From Actinomycetota bacterium (GTDB lineage Bacteria > Actinomycetota > Thermoleophilia > Gaiellales > Gaiellaceae): 27,698 nucleotides of DNA. The position numbers were made by a program, and so were the translations under genes. Location: the NCBI GenBank assembly GCA_005885565.1, contig VAXK01000198.1, positions 7,383 to 35,080 of the forward strand, read 5' to 3'. The notes below the pieces were generated by a model. It was not told the DNA's origin. It did not search any database and saw nothing but the letters and a program-made list of their open reading frames with translations. Shown here in pieces: positions 6,178 to 14,018 of the stretch. Each line of letters starts with the position of its first letter. Position 1 is the stretch's first letter.

Positions 6178-7166
6178 CGCGAACGGTCTCTCCGGAGCAG
6201 GCGCGCCGGATCGCCGTCCGCGCGCAGCTCCTCGACGGCTCCGCGCGCGGAGTCCTCGACACGGTGCGCCGGCTAGGGTTCCTCCAGCTCGACCCGATCG
6301 CGACCGTCGCTCCGCCGCAACAGCTCGTCCTCTGGAGCCGGCTCGGCGCCTTCGACAAAGCGGAGCTCGACCGGCTGCTCTGGAAGGAGCGCAAGCTCTT
6401 CGAGTTCGACGCGTTCGTCTATCCGATCGAGTCGCTGCCGCTGATCCAGGCGCGCATCCGCCAGACCCGCCGCGCGACGCGCTACAAGCGCGACCGGTGG
6501 CGGCGGGAGTTCCTGCAGCAGAACGCCGCCTTCCGGCGCTACGTGCTCCGCGAGCTCGAGCGGCGCGGGCCGCTGCTCTCGCGCGAGCTCGAAGACCGCT
6601 CGGTCCACGACCTCCATCGGCACAGCTGGTACGGGAACCGCTACGTCGGCCGGATGCTGGCGGTACTGCACGTGCACGGCGAGATCGCGGTGGTGGGACG
6701 GCGGAGCGGCCAGCGGCTCTGGAACCTCGCGTCGCGCTGGTATCCCGAGACCGAGACGGTGCCGCTGCGGGAGGCCGAGCGGCAGCTGGCGGAGCAGCGC
6801 TTCCGCGCCCTCGGCGTCCGCTTCGAGAAGGGCGAGTGGCACGCGCACCCCGACGTGAGCGACGCGCCGGTTCCCGATCGCGTCACGCTGCTCTCACCGT
6901 TCGACCGGCTGGTCCACGACCGCGACCGCGCCGAGGCGCTCTTCGGCTTCCGCTACCGGCTCGAGATGTACGTCCCGCCTGCGCAGCGCGAGTACGGGTA
7001 CTACGTCCTGCCGATCCTCGCCGGCGACCGACTGGTGGGCCGCGTCGAGCCGCGCTTCGACCGCAAGACGCGGAAGCTCGAGGTGCGCGGCGCGTGGGGC
7101 GACACGTCACGGCTCGACGAGGCGCTCGGCGACCTCGCGGCGTTTCTCGGCGGCGCGCGAACTTGA
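6174..7166 (+). CDS. YcaQ/AlkX-family winged-helix DNA glycosylase, probable CTG start
   Basis: A 330-residue winged-helix protein of the HTH_42 (AZL/YcaQ) family, glycosylases that act on bulky N7-alkyl adducts and interstrand crosslinks. It opens with SPEQARRIAVRAQLLDG and contains QLD at residues 38-40, the QxD motif that separates YcaQ-like enzymes from QxQ AlkZ-like ones. Further family blocks are DAFVYPIESLPLI, YGNRYVGRMLAVLHVHGEI, LLSPFDRLVHDRDRAEALFGF and GYYVLPILAGDRLVGRVEPR. No ATG, GTG or TTG exists in frame near the domain start; CTG at 6174 overlaps the upstream TGA (CTGA) and is the best candidate, with CTG 6165 as the alternative. No strong RBS is seen, so translation may depend on coupling. 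Confidence 0.85.
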   Translation: MTRTVSPEQARRIAVRAQLLDGSARGVLDTVRRLGFLQLDPIATVAPPQQLVLWSRLGAFDKAELDRLLWKERKLFEFDAFVYPIESLPLIQARIRQTRRATRYKRDRWRREFLQQNAAFRRYVLRELERRGPLLSRELEDRSVHDLHRHSWYGNRYVGRMLAVLHVHGEIAVVGRRSGQRLWNLASRWYPETETVPLREAERQLAEQRFRALGVRFEKGEWHAHPDVSDAPVPDRVTLLSPFDRLVHDRDRAEALFGFRYRLEMYVPPAQREYGYYVLPILAGDRLVGRVEPRFDRKTRKLEVRGAWGDTSRLDEALGDLAAFLGGART

Positions 7167-7199
7167 ACGCCCCGCCCTCTCGATGGAGAATGAGACGGC

Positions 7200-7775
7200 G
7201 TGACCTGGATCATCATTGCGGCCGCGGTCGTGCTGCTCGTGCTGGTCGGTGTGCTCCTCTACAACCGGCTCGTCCGGCTCCGCAACGGCGCCGAGAACGC
7301 GTGGGCGCAGGTCGAGGTGCAGCTGAAACGCCGCCGTGACCTGATCCCGAACCTCGTCCAGGCGGTCAAGGGCTATGCAGCGCACGAGCGCGCGACGTTC
7401 GACAGCGTGACGGAGGCCCGTACGTCGGCCCAGCGAGCCGCGACCATCGAGCAGCAGGCAGCGGCCGAGAGCGGGCTGACGGCCGCGCTCGGCCGGCTCT
7501 TCGCCGTTGCCGAGGCGTACCCGGAGCTCCGGGCCACGGAGAACTTCCAGCAGCTCCAGAGCGAGCTCGAGGAGACCGAGGACAAGATCGCGGTCGCCCG
7601 GCAGCTGTACAACGACGCCGTGCTCTCGTACGACAACGCGAGAGAGACCGTTCCAACGAGCCTCGTCGCCGGCATGCTCGACTTCGAGCCGAAGCCGTAC
7701 TTCGAGATCGACGAGCGCTCGCGCGCAGTGCCGCTGGCCGACTTCCCGGCGCTGCCTTCGCCCCAAGACGGCTGA
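7200..7775 (+). CDS. LemA family membrane protein
   Basis: A 191-residue LemA protein. It has one N-terminal membrane helix (IIIAAAVVLLVLVGVLLYNRL), then the family signature RNGAENAWAQVEVQLKRRRDLIPNLV in two blocks, a long helical bundle, and ARQLYNDAVLSYDNARETVPTSLVAG with FEPKPYFEI near the end. Topology is a short outside N-terminus with a cytoplasmic helical bundle. The molecular role of LemA is poorly defined; it is often next to DUF2207 or TPM-domain membrane proteins, as here. Start GTG at 7200 follows a GGAG. Confidence 0.93.
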   Translation: MTWIIIAAAVVLLVLVGVLLYNRLVRLRNGAENAWAQVEVQLKRRRDLIPNLVQAVKGYAAHERATFDSVTEARTSAQRAATIEQQAAAESGLTAALGRLFAVAEAYPELRATENFQQLQSELEETEDKIAVARQLYNDAVLSYDNARETVPTSLVAGMLDFEPKPYFEIDERSRAVPLADFPALPSPQDG

Positions 7776-7780
7776 CGCCC

Positions 7781-9148
7781 GTGGTGTCGTGGTTCACCAT
7801 CGCCGCCGTCGCCGCGGCCACGGCGCCGTGGCTCCTCGCCGTCGCGATCGTCTACCTGCGGCGCCGCCCCGCCACGCCGCAGTCGGGTCCGCCGACGCTG
7901 GACCTCGGGCCCGAGCCGCCTGCGATCGCGAACCTGCTCGTCCACGACTTCCGGGTGACGCGCGATGCCGTGCCCGCGACGCTTCTGGACCTTGCCGCGC
8001 GACGGCTCGTCGAGATCGAGGAGCGGAAGCCCGGCTCGTACGTCTGCCGGCTGGAGGAGAGCTCGGAGGGTCCGCTCACGGCCTACGAACGACGAGTGAT
8101 GGACCTCTTGCGAAGCCGGGCGAGCGGGGACGTCGTGCCGACGCAGGCGCTGACGACGGGCCCCTCCGCCGAGTCGTCGCGCTGGTGGAAGGACTTCAAG
8201 CGCGAGGTCGCGGCGGACGCGCAGCGGCGAGGGCTCTGCCGAGACATCATCGACGGGCGGACGTTCCTGCGGCTGACGATTGCCGCGGTCGCTCCGGCAG
8301 CCGTCCTCGGTCTCCTCGCCGGCTCGAAGGCAGGCTTCGTCTACTGGATCGCCGCTGCGTTCCTCCTGAGCGTCGTCAAGAGCCTCCACACGCAGAGGGA
8401 GACGCCGGAGGGTCTCGCAGCGGCGTCGCGCTGGCTCGGGGTGCGCGCCAAGCTCCACGAGGACGCGGTCTTTCCGACGCTTCCGCCGGTGGCAGTCACG
8501 CTCTGGGAGCGGCATCTCGCGTACGGCGCGGCCTTCGATCTCGCGCCGGCCGCCGTGCGTGCGATCCCGATGGGAGCGGAGTCGGATCACCGCGCGTGGA
8601 GCTCCTACGGAGGGCAGTGGCACGCGGTCCGGATCAGATACCCGCACCTGCTGCCGCCGGGGTGGGGCCTCCATCCCCTCGTCGCGCTGCTTCGCGCCGT
8701 CCTTGCGCTGGTGGGCGCCGTCGTCGTCCTCTGGGTCTTCGCGCCCGCGGCGTTCGACGTCGCACCGGACGCAGGCGCCGTGGAGCTCCTGATCACCCTG
8801 ATCTTCGTGGCCGTGCCCGCGGCCGTCGCGGCAGCCGCAGGCCTGGTGATCCTGCGCGCGCTCGCCGATCTCGGATCGACGAGGGACGTCACGGGCCAGG
8901 TCCTGCGCCTCCGCACGTTCGACGACGACGACGACAAACGGCACTACGCCGCCGTCGACGAAGGAACCTCGTCCACTATCCGCGCGTGGCGGATCAAGCC
9001 GGAGCTCTACTCGTCGCTGCAGCAGTACGAGATCGTCACCGGAACGCTGACGCGGCAGCTCCGCTACGTGCGCTCGATCCGCCCCGCGGCCTCGCAGAGC
9101 CAGTCGGACGTCGCGCCCGCAGAGGTCGCCGCGACGCCTCGGCCCTAG
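7781..9148 (+). CDS. DUF2207-type membrane protein
   Basis: A 455-residue membrane protein, coded 5 nt after the LemA stop. Features are an N-terminal membrane helix (about residues 4-26), a cytoplasmic domain typical of the C-terminal part of DUF2207 proteins (PPAIANLLVHDFRVTRDAVPATLLDLAARRLVEIEE in two halves), two adjacent helices near residues 165-200, the pattern LWERHLAYGAAFDLA, and two further helices near 310-330 and 345-365. The large N-terminal extracellular DUF2207 domain seen in many members is missing, so this is a short form. LemA/DUF2207 pairs are a common envelope module of unknown function. Confidence 0.8.
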   Translation: MVSWFTIAAVAAATAPWLLAVAIVYLRRRPATPQSGPPTLDLGPEPPAIANLLVHDFRVTRDAVPATLLDLAARRLVEIEERKPGSYVCRLEESSEGPLTAYERRVMDLLRSRASGDVVPTQALTTGPSAESSRWWKDFKREVAADAQRRGLCRDIIDGRTFLRLTIAAVAPAAVLGLLAGSKAGFVYWIAAAFLLSVVKSLHTQRETPEGLAAASRWLGVRAKLHEDAVFPTLPPVAVTLWERHLAYGAAFDLAPAAVRAIPMGAESDHRAWSSYGGQWHAVRIRYPHLLPPGWGLHPLVALLRAVLALVGAVVVLWVFAPAAFDVAPDAGAVELLITLIFVAVPAAVAAAAGLVILRALADLGSTRDVTGQVLRLRTFDDDDDKRHYAAVDEGTSSTIRAWRIKPELYSSLQQYEIVTGTLTRQLRYVRSIRPAASQSQSDVAPAEVAATPRP

Positions 9149-9284
9149 CGAGCTGCGCCCGTGATCTCGCCGTCACCGAGGGCGAAGCCGCCGAACCGAT
9201 TCCACCCGCTGCGCGAATGAGCGGCGACCGTGCTCGCGTCCTGCGAGCGACTTGCGTAGGCTTCCACGGCTCAGGAGGGCGAGG

Positions 9285-10307
9285 ATGGCTCGGAGGCGCT
9301 GGTTCCACGGATTGACCCCGCCGGAGTGGCGCCGCCTCGCCGGGTTCGGCGGCGGCGTCCTCCTGCTCCACGTCCTCGGCTGGGGCTTCTTCCTCTACTA
9401 CTCGCGCCACAATCCCGCCCTCGCCGGGCTCGGCACGCTCGCCTACACCTTCGGCCTGCGGCACGCGTTCGACGCCGACCACATCGCGGCGATCGACAAC
9501 ACCACGCGGAAGTTCCTCCAGGACGGGAAGCGCTCGCTCGGCGTCGGCTTCTTCTTCAGCCTCGGGCACTCGACGATCGTCTTCTCGCTCGCGGCGGCGC
9601 TCGCGCTGGCGGCGAAGAGCGTCAACTCGCGCCTGCCCGGCTTCCACGAGTACGGGAGCTACGTCGGCGCGGGCGTCTCGGGCACGTTCCTCTGGATCAT
9701 CGGCGTGCTGAACCTGCTCGTCCTGCTCGACATCCTGCGGATCTTCCGCGACATGCGGCGCGGCTCCTACGACCGGGAGCGCCTCGAGGAGCGCCTCCTC
9801 GACCGCGGCTTCATGAACCGGTTCTTCGTCGGCCGCTTCGCGTCGCGGATCCGCTCGAGCTGGCAGATGTACCCGCTCGGCGTCCTGTTCGGGCTCGGGT
9901 TCGACACGGCGACCGAGGTCGGCCTGCTCGCGCTCGCGGCCGGCGTGGCGACGCACCACGTGCCCTTCCTGGCGGTGATCTCGCTGCCGCTCCTCTTCGC
10001 CGCAGGCATGTCCCTGATGGACACGGCCGACGGCGCCTTCATGAGCCAGGCCTACGGCTGGGCCTTCTCGAACCCGGTGCGCCGGGTCTACTACAACATC
10101 ACGGTCACGAGCCTCTCGGTGGCCGTCGCGCTCGTGATCGGCACGGTCGAGCTGCTCCAGGTCCTCGGCTTCCTGAACGGCCTCGACTTCGGCCAGCTCG
10201 GCTACGGGGTCGTGGGCCTCTTCGTCGCCACCTGGGCCGCGTCCGTGCTCGTCTGGAAGGTGCGCCGGCTCGAGGAGCGCTGGGGCACCCTGCTCGACCG
10301 CGCCTGA
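9285..10307 (+). CDS. NiCoT-family nickel/cobalt transporter
   Basis: A 340-residue transporter of the NiCoT (HoxN/NixA) family. The signature RHAFDADHIAAIDNTTRK in the second helix region supplies the metal-selecting His and Asp residues; LGVGFFFSLGHSTIVF and LGFDTATEVGLLAL are the other conserved blocks, and about eight membrane helices are visible. It imports Ni(II) and/or Co(II) with high affinity; selectivity cannot be read from sequence. ATG at 9285 follows AGGAGG (9273-9278). An FNT channel gene lies 45 nt downstream. Nickel uptake would serve hydrogenase, urease or Ni-SOD, none of which is in this window. Confidence 0.93.
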   Translation: MARRRWFHGLTPPEWRRLAGFGGGVLLLHVLGWGFFLYYSRHNPALAGLGTLAYTFGLRHAFDADHIAAIDNTTRKFLQDGKRSLGVGFFFSLGHSTIVFSLAAALALAAKSVNSRLPGFHEYGSYVGAGVSGTFLWIIGVLNLLVLLDILRIFRDMRRGSYDRERLEERLLDRGFMNRFFVGRFASRIRSSWQMYPLGVLFGLGFDTATEVGLLALAAGVATHHVPFLAVISLPLLFAAGMSLMDTADGAFMSQAYGWAFSNPVRRVYYNITVTSLSVAVALVIGTVELLQVLGFLNGLDFGQLGYGVVGLFVATWAASVLVWKVRRLEERWGTLLDRA

Positions 10308-10352
10308 CGCCGTCGTTTCGGCCACGGCCGCGGCGGAAGACCCGTCTCAGCC

Positions 10353-11138
10353 GTGAGCGCCCAGCGAGAGCCCGAGCAGATCTACGCCCGCGCGCGCGAG
10401 GAAGGGCGCCGGCGCCTCGCCCGGCCCGTGCTCGAGCTGGCCGCGACGGCGCTCGTCGGCGGCTTCGACGTCGCCTTCGGCGTCGTCGCGTTGGGGCTCG
10501 CCGCCGGAGCCGTCACGGGGTCGGTGCGGCCGGAGCTCGCGCACCTCGTCGGCGCGCTCGCGTTCGGGATCGGCTTCGTCTTCGTCGTGGTCGGCAAGTC
10601 GGAGCTCTTCACCGAGAACTTCCTCGTTCCCGTTGCCGGCCTCGACCGACGCAGTCGAGCGTCGTGGCTCAAGCTCGGCGAGCTCTGGAGCGGCGCACTG
10701 CTCCTGAACCTCCTCGGCGGCGTGACGCTGGCGCTCATCGTGACGAGCAAGGGCGTCCTGCCCCGCGGGAGCCAGGGCGAGCTCGCGCGGCTCGCCGAGC
10801 GGATCACCTCGCACTCGTGGACCGCCGAGCTCGTGAGCGCCCTCGTCGCAGGGGCGCTGATGACGCTGATGACGTGGTTCGTGGAAGGCGCCGCCGAGAC
10901 GACGGGCGTGCGGGTCGTGATGAGCTGGATCGCCGGGACGCTGATCGCGCTCGGCACCTTCAACCACGCGATCGTGAGCACGATCGAGCTCGTCTTCGGG
11001 ATGCGCTACGGCGCGGCGGTCGGCGTCGGCGACCTGTTCACGAACCTCGGCCTCGCGGTCGCCGGCAACCTCGCCGGCGGCCTACTGCTGGTGACGTTCG
11101 CGCGTACGGCGCAGGCGTTCGCGGCGACGTCGTCCTGA
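10353..11138 (+). CDS. Formate/nitrite transporter (FNT) family channel
   Basis: A 261-residue FNT-family protein with six hydrophobic segments. Conserved signatures include GKSELFTENFLVP at the end of the third helix and GTFNHAIVST near the fifth, which carry the pore residues, plus GDLFTNLGLAVAGNLAGG in the last helix. FNT channels are pentamers passing formate, nitrite, hydrosulfide or short organic acids. Substrate cannot be fixed: no formate dehydrogenase, nitrite reductase or pyruvate-formate lyase is adjacent. The GTG start at 10353 has no strong RBS. The hydrophilic N-terminus (EQIYARAREEGRRRL) is usual for actinobacterial members. Confidence 0.88.
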   Translation: MSAQREPEQIYARAREEGRRRLARPVLELAATALVGGFDVAFGVVALGLAAGAVTGSVRPELAHLVGALAFGIGFVFVVVGKSELFTENFLVPVAGLDRRSRASWLKLGELWSGALLLNLLGGVTLALIVTSKGVLPRGSQGELARLAERITSHSWTAELVSALVAGALMTLMTWFVEGAAETTGVRVVMSWIAGTLIALGTFNHAIVSTIELVFGMRYGAAVGVGDLFTNLGLAVAGNLAGGLLLVTFARTAQAFAATSS

Positions 11139-11177
11139 TCGGCTGAACGGGCGGCGTCGTCGGATGCATGATTCGTC

Positions 11178-11630
11178 GTGCCGTCAATGACCACTCGTAG
11201 GCGCCCCTACGCGGAGCTCGTCCGCGAAGCCGAGAAGGCTCGGCTGCTGCTCGACGCGGCGCGGCAGCTCGGGGAGACCCTCGAGCCGGAGCGCGTCTAC
11301 GAGCGGTTCCGCGCGCTGCTCGGCGACGTCGTCGAGCACGACGGCGTCATCGTCTCCTCGTACGAGGACGCGGACGGCTTGATCCGGTGCGACTACGCCT
11401 GGTCGGACGGCGAGCGCCTCGACGCGTCTCGCCTGCCGCCGCTGCCGCTCAACCGCGAGGGCGGCGGCATGCAGAGCCGCGTGATCGTCAGCGGCGAGCC
11501 GTTGCTCGTGAACGACGTCCCGGAGGTCGTGCAGCACGAGCCCGGCATCTACTACGACGTCGACCGCGAGGGGACGATGCGCAAGGTCCCGGAGGCCGGC
11601 GGCCGCGCGGGCCGTCGCGGCCGAGCGTGA
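11178..11630 (+). pseudogene. Truncated GAF sensor half of a histidine kinase
   Basis: The N-terminal 138 or so residues form a helix (YAELVREAEKARLLLDAARQ) and the first half of a GAF domain (LEPERVYERFRALLGDVVEHDGVIVSSYED...GEPLLVNDVPEVV). After RKVP, near base 11590, the frame runs into Arg/Gly-rich nonsense and stops at 11630. The linker expected after the GAF (AAARAVAAEREQAAHVLEAV) is found in the +1 frame from 11593, directly continuing into the PAS/kinase frame. The second half of the GAF, roughly 60 residues, is missing, so this is not a simple 1-base shift but a deletion, either real or from assembly. Start GTG 11178 or ATG 11187. Confidence 0.6.
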
Positions 11631-11643
11631 ACAGGCCGCGCAC

Positions 11644-12630
11644 GTGCTCGAGGCGGTCGGCGACGGCATCTTCCTGCTGGACGACGAGGGCCTCGTCCGT
11701 CTCTGGAACCGCGCGGCCGAGCTCGTGACGGGCCTGGGCGCGGACGAGGTGCTCCATCGGCCGGTCGGCGCTGCGCTTCCGAGCTGGGCCGAGCTCGTCG
11801 ACCGGATCCCGGTCGCGCAGGGGTCGGCGTCGCCGCGCTCGGTGACGCTTCCCGTCTCCGTGCGCGGTCGGGAGCTGTGGCTCTCGTTCGTAGCTGTCCG
11901 CGGCGCAGGCGGCGTCGTGTACGCCTTCCGGGACCTGACGAGCGAGCGGCGGCTCGAGGAGGAGAAGACCCACCTCGTCGCGACGATCTCGCACGAGCTG
12001 CGGACGCCGATGGCAGCCGTGTACGGCGCGGCCGAGACGCTGATCCACCGCGACGACCTGCCGCCGGAGCTGCGACGCGAGCTGCTCGCGATGATCGCCG
12101 CGCAGGCGACACGGCTGACGGTGATCGTCGAGAGCGTCCTGCTGACGTCCCGGCTCGACCGCGGCGACGTCGAGGTCGAGCGCGAGCCCGTCGACGTCAC
12201 GAAGGTTGCCCGCGCGACGGTCGAGGCGATGCGCTCGCGACTGCCGTCGGCGGTCTCGCTCGAGCTCGAGGCCGGGCAGGACGCCGTCAACGCCGCCGGC
12301 GATGCGGACCGCATCCAGCAGGTGCTGGTCAACCTGCTCGACAACGCGATCAAGTACGGCGGCGGCAGCCGCGTCACCGTCCGCGTCGACCGGACCGACG
12401 GCGTCGTGCGCTTGTCCGTCCAGGATTCCGGACCGGGACTGTCGTCCGCCGAGCAGGCGCGGATCTTCGACAAGTTCTACCGCGCCGGGCCGCAGCTCAC
12501 GCGGGCGGGCGGTACGGGCCTCGGCCTCTACATCTCGCGGGAGCTCGTGCGCCGGATGGGCGGCCGCCTGGACGTCCACTCGAAGCTCGGAGCCGGCGCC
12601 ACGTTCGTCCTCGAGCTGCCGCGGGCCTAA
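11644..12630 (+). CDS. PAS-containing sensor histidine kinase
   Basis: A 328-residue kinase part: PAS domain (about residues 1-95, GDGIFLLDDEGLVRLWNRAAE), HisKA dimerisation domain with phospho-acceptor His117 (VATISHELRTPMAAVYG), and a HATPase_c domain with N-box (NLLDNAIKYGGG, 230-241), G1 (DSGPGLSS), F-box (IFDKFYRA) and G2 (GGTGLGLYISRELV). All catalytic boxes are intact. The in-frame coding sense starts earlier (about 11593) and was originally joined to the GAF half; GTG 11644 is the first usable start and could give a shorter working kinase without GAF. It looks soluble and cytoplasmic. No response regulator is adjacent, so its partner is unknown. Confidence 0.85.
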   Translation: MLEAVGDGIFLLDDEGLVRLWNRAAELVTGLGADEVLHRPVGAALPSWAELVDRIPVAQGSASPRSVTLPVSVRGRELWLSFVAVRGAGGVVYAFRDLTSERRLEEEKTHLVATISHELRTPMAAVYGAAETLIHRDDLPPELRRELLAMIAAQATRLTVIVESVLLTSRLDRGDVEVEREPVDVTKVARATVEAMRSRLPSAVSLELEAGQDAVNAAGDADRIQQVLVNLLDNAIKYGGGSRVTVRVDRTDGVVRLSVQDSGPGLSSAEQARIFDKFYRAGPQLTRAGGTGLGLYISRELVRRMGGRLDVHSKLGAGATFVLELPRA

Positions 12631-12696
12631 CCCGGCGCCGTCCGCCCTCGCTGGTACCAAGTCGGTGTGCGGCGGGGACGCGAGGCGGGGTAGTCG

Positions 12697-13383
12697 GTGC
12701 GCGCGCGCTTGGCGCTCCAGCTCCTGCTCGCCACCGTCGCGGCCATGCTCTCGCTCTACTTCTGGCTGCGCGCGATCGGCGGCGATCCGGCCGTCCCGCT
12801 GGCGCAACATCCCCTCTTGCCGATCGAAGACCACGTCGTGCGGGTGCTCGGCCCTGCGCACCGCGACCGGCCGCATGTCACGAAGAGTCGAAGGCCGGAC
12901 AATGCCGCGGCCGGGACGTTGCGCCTCGAGGCGGTTCGCGCCGTCGTCACGCGCCCTGCTCGCTCCGCGGTGGCTTCACCTCGGCACTCGGGAGGGGGCT
13001 CGTCCACGCATCCGGCGCCGCCTAGTACGACTCCGCCTCCCGCCGCCTCGCCGCCGCCTCCCCCTCCGCCGCCCCCGCCGCCGAGCTCCTCCTCGCCTGC
13101 GCCGCCGTCCACTTCGAAGCCGTCCACGCCGCCGCCGCCGCGTCCTCCACCGCCACCGACTGCCCCGCACCCCAAGCCGCCTCCGCCGCCGCCTCCCCCA
13201 CCGCCTCCGCCTCCGCCGCCACCTCCGCCGCCGCCGCCGCCGCCTCCTCCGCCCGCGGCGCCGCCGTCGGCGCCTCCGCCTCCGCCGACGAAGCCCGGCT
13301 GGGGATGCGGCGACTCGAACCACACGCACACGGGCCCGCCGGGAAAGGAACACGGGAAGGGCAACGGGACGTCCCCGTGCTGA
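12697..13383 (+). CDS. Membrane-anchored polyproline protein
   Basis: A 228-residue protein that I cannot place in a functional family. It has one N-terminal hydrophobic helix (about residues 4-22, LALQLLLATVAAMLSLYFWL), a basic linker, then about 105 residues dominated by proline with Ser, Thr and Lys, including 26 uninterrupted prolines (13177-13254) written with mixed CCG, CCT, CCA and CCC codons. It ends in a Gly/His/Lys tail (GWGCGDSNHTHTGPPGKEHG... and a final Cys). The topology suggests a stiff extracellular rod anchored in the membrane with a small His/Cys tip. Start GTG 12697 has a GGCGGGG upstream. The next gene begins inside its last codons. Confidence 0.75.
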   Translation: MRARLALQLLLATVAAMLSLYFWLRAIGGDPAVPLAQHPLLPIEDHVVRVLGPAHRDRPHVTKSRRPDNAAAGTLRLEAVRAVVTRPARSAVASPRHSGGGSSTHPAPPSTTPPPAASPPPPPPPPPPPSSSSPAPPSTSKPSTPPPPRPPPPPTAPHPKPPPPPPPPPPPPPPPPPPPPPPPPPPAAPPSAPPPPPTKPGWGCGDSNHTHTGPPGKEHGKGNGTSPC

Positions 13384-13868
13384 ACCGCCCGAGCCGGCGG
13401 GCGAGCGACCGTCGGCCGTCGGGTCCGCCCGGCGCGGAGGGTGGGGCGCCGCCGGACGAACCGCTCCTCGTCCTTCGGCAGTCCCGCTGGTTCGCGCGGG
13501 CGCCCAAGCGCGAGAGCATCCTCGTCTACGCCGACCGGATCGAGCATCTGAGGCCCGGCCTCGTCGCGCGCACCCGCATGGTCACGGTGCGCTACGAGCA
13601 GGTCGCGCAGGTGAGGCTCGACCGGCGTCTGATCTGGAGCGCCCTGGCGGTCGGAACCACCGGCGGCGCCGACTTCGTGATCGACGGCCTCCGTCGCGCC
13701 GAGGCGGACGCCGCGAAGAGGCAGCTCGACCGGCTCATCGCCGACGCCCAGGCAAGGGTGTCCGTCACGGACTCGCTCGAGCGCCTCGGCAACCTGCGGG
13801 AAAAGGGGCTCTTGACCGAGTTCGAGTTCCTCGCCGCCAAGGGCGCAGTCTTCCGCAACGCGGCCTAG
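13377..13868 (+). CDS. PH-like domain protein with C-terminal SHOCT
   Basis: A 163-residue soluble protein. The middle (about residues 30-115, RESILVYADRIEHLRPG...VRYEQVAQVRLDRRLIWSAL) looks like a bacterial PH-like beta barrel. The C-terminal 30 residues (DSLERLGNLREKGLLTEFEF) are a SHOCT motif, a short helical oligomerisation tail. GTG at 13377 overlaps the end of the polyproline gene by 7 nt, implying coupled expression. Function is unknown. The first 25 residues are Pro/Arg/Gly-rich and disordered. Confidence 0.78.
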   Translation: MLNRPSRRASDRRPSGPPGAEGGAPPDEPLLVLRQSRWFARAPKRESILVYADRIEHLRPGLVARTRMVTVRYEQVAQVRLDRRLIWSALAVGTTGGADFVIDGLRRAEADAAKRQLDRLIADAQARVSVTDSLERLGNLREKGLLTEFEFLAAKGAVFRNAA

Positions 13869-13941
13869 TAGACGCTCCTCCTGCGCTCACTCGTCCGGGC
13901 GATTCCGGTTCGGCCTCCGCTCGCCTACGGTGGAGGGAGCG

Positions 13942-14016
13942 GGCTCAAGATGCGCTGGCGCAAACTCGACCTTCGGCTAGTTGGAAACACCCGGCGAGAC
14001 CGGGATCCTTCGAGCT
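13942..14016 (+). promoter_or_regulatory. Possible structured mRNA leader
   Basis: GCTCAAG (13943-13949) can pair with CTT-C-GAGC (14008-14015) in a closing helix of seven pairs with one bulged C. Inside it lie a CGCAAAC stretch, a GGAAAC (GNRA-type loop) at 13983-13988 and a perfect CCCGG/CCGGG hairpin (13990-14004). The helix ends 3 nt before the ATG at 14019, where the RBS should be. This resembles a riboswitch-like layout, but I could not match it to a known class, and an alternative start at 13950 would make it coding. Confidence 0.3.
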
Positions 14017-14018
14017 GC

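Noticed and set aside
11628..11660. TGA at the end of the GAF half as another selenocysteine readthrough
   Set aside because: The continuation in that frame is Arg/Gly-rich nonsense; the kinase linker is in a different frame, so a deletion explains it.
12756..13547. Minus-strand frame encoding a Gly-rich protein opposite the polyproline gene
   Set aside because: The polyglycine is just the complement of the CCG/CCT proline codons. The plus frame has the signal anchor, the conserved-looking tail and coupling to the next gene.
13932..14016. c-di-GMP-I (GEMM) riboswitch
   Set aside because: CGCAAA and a GNRA loop are present, but the order of elements and the conserved 3' half of that class are absent.
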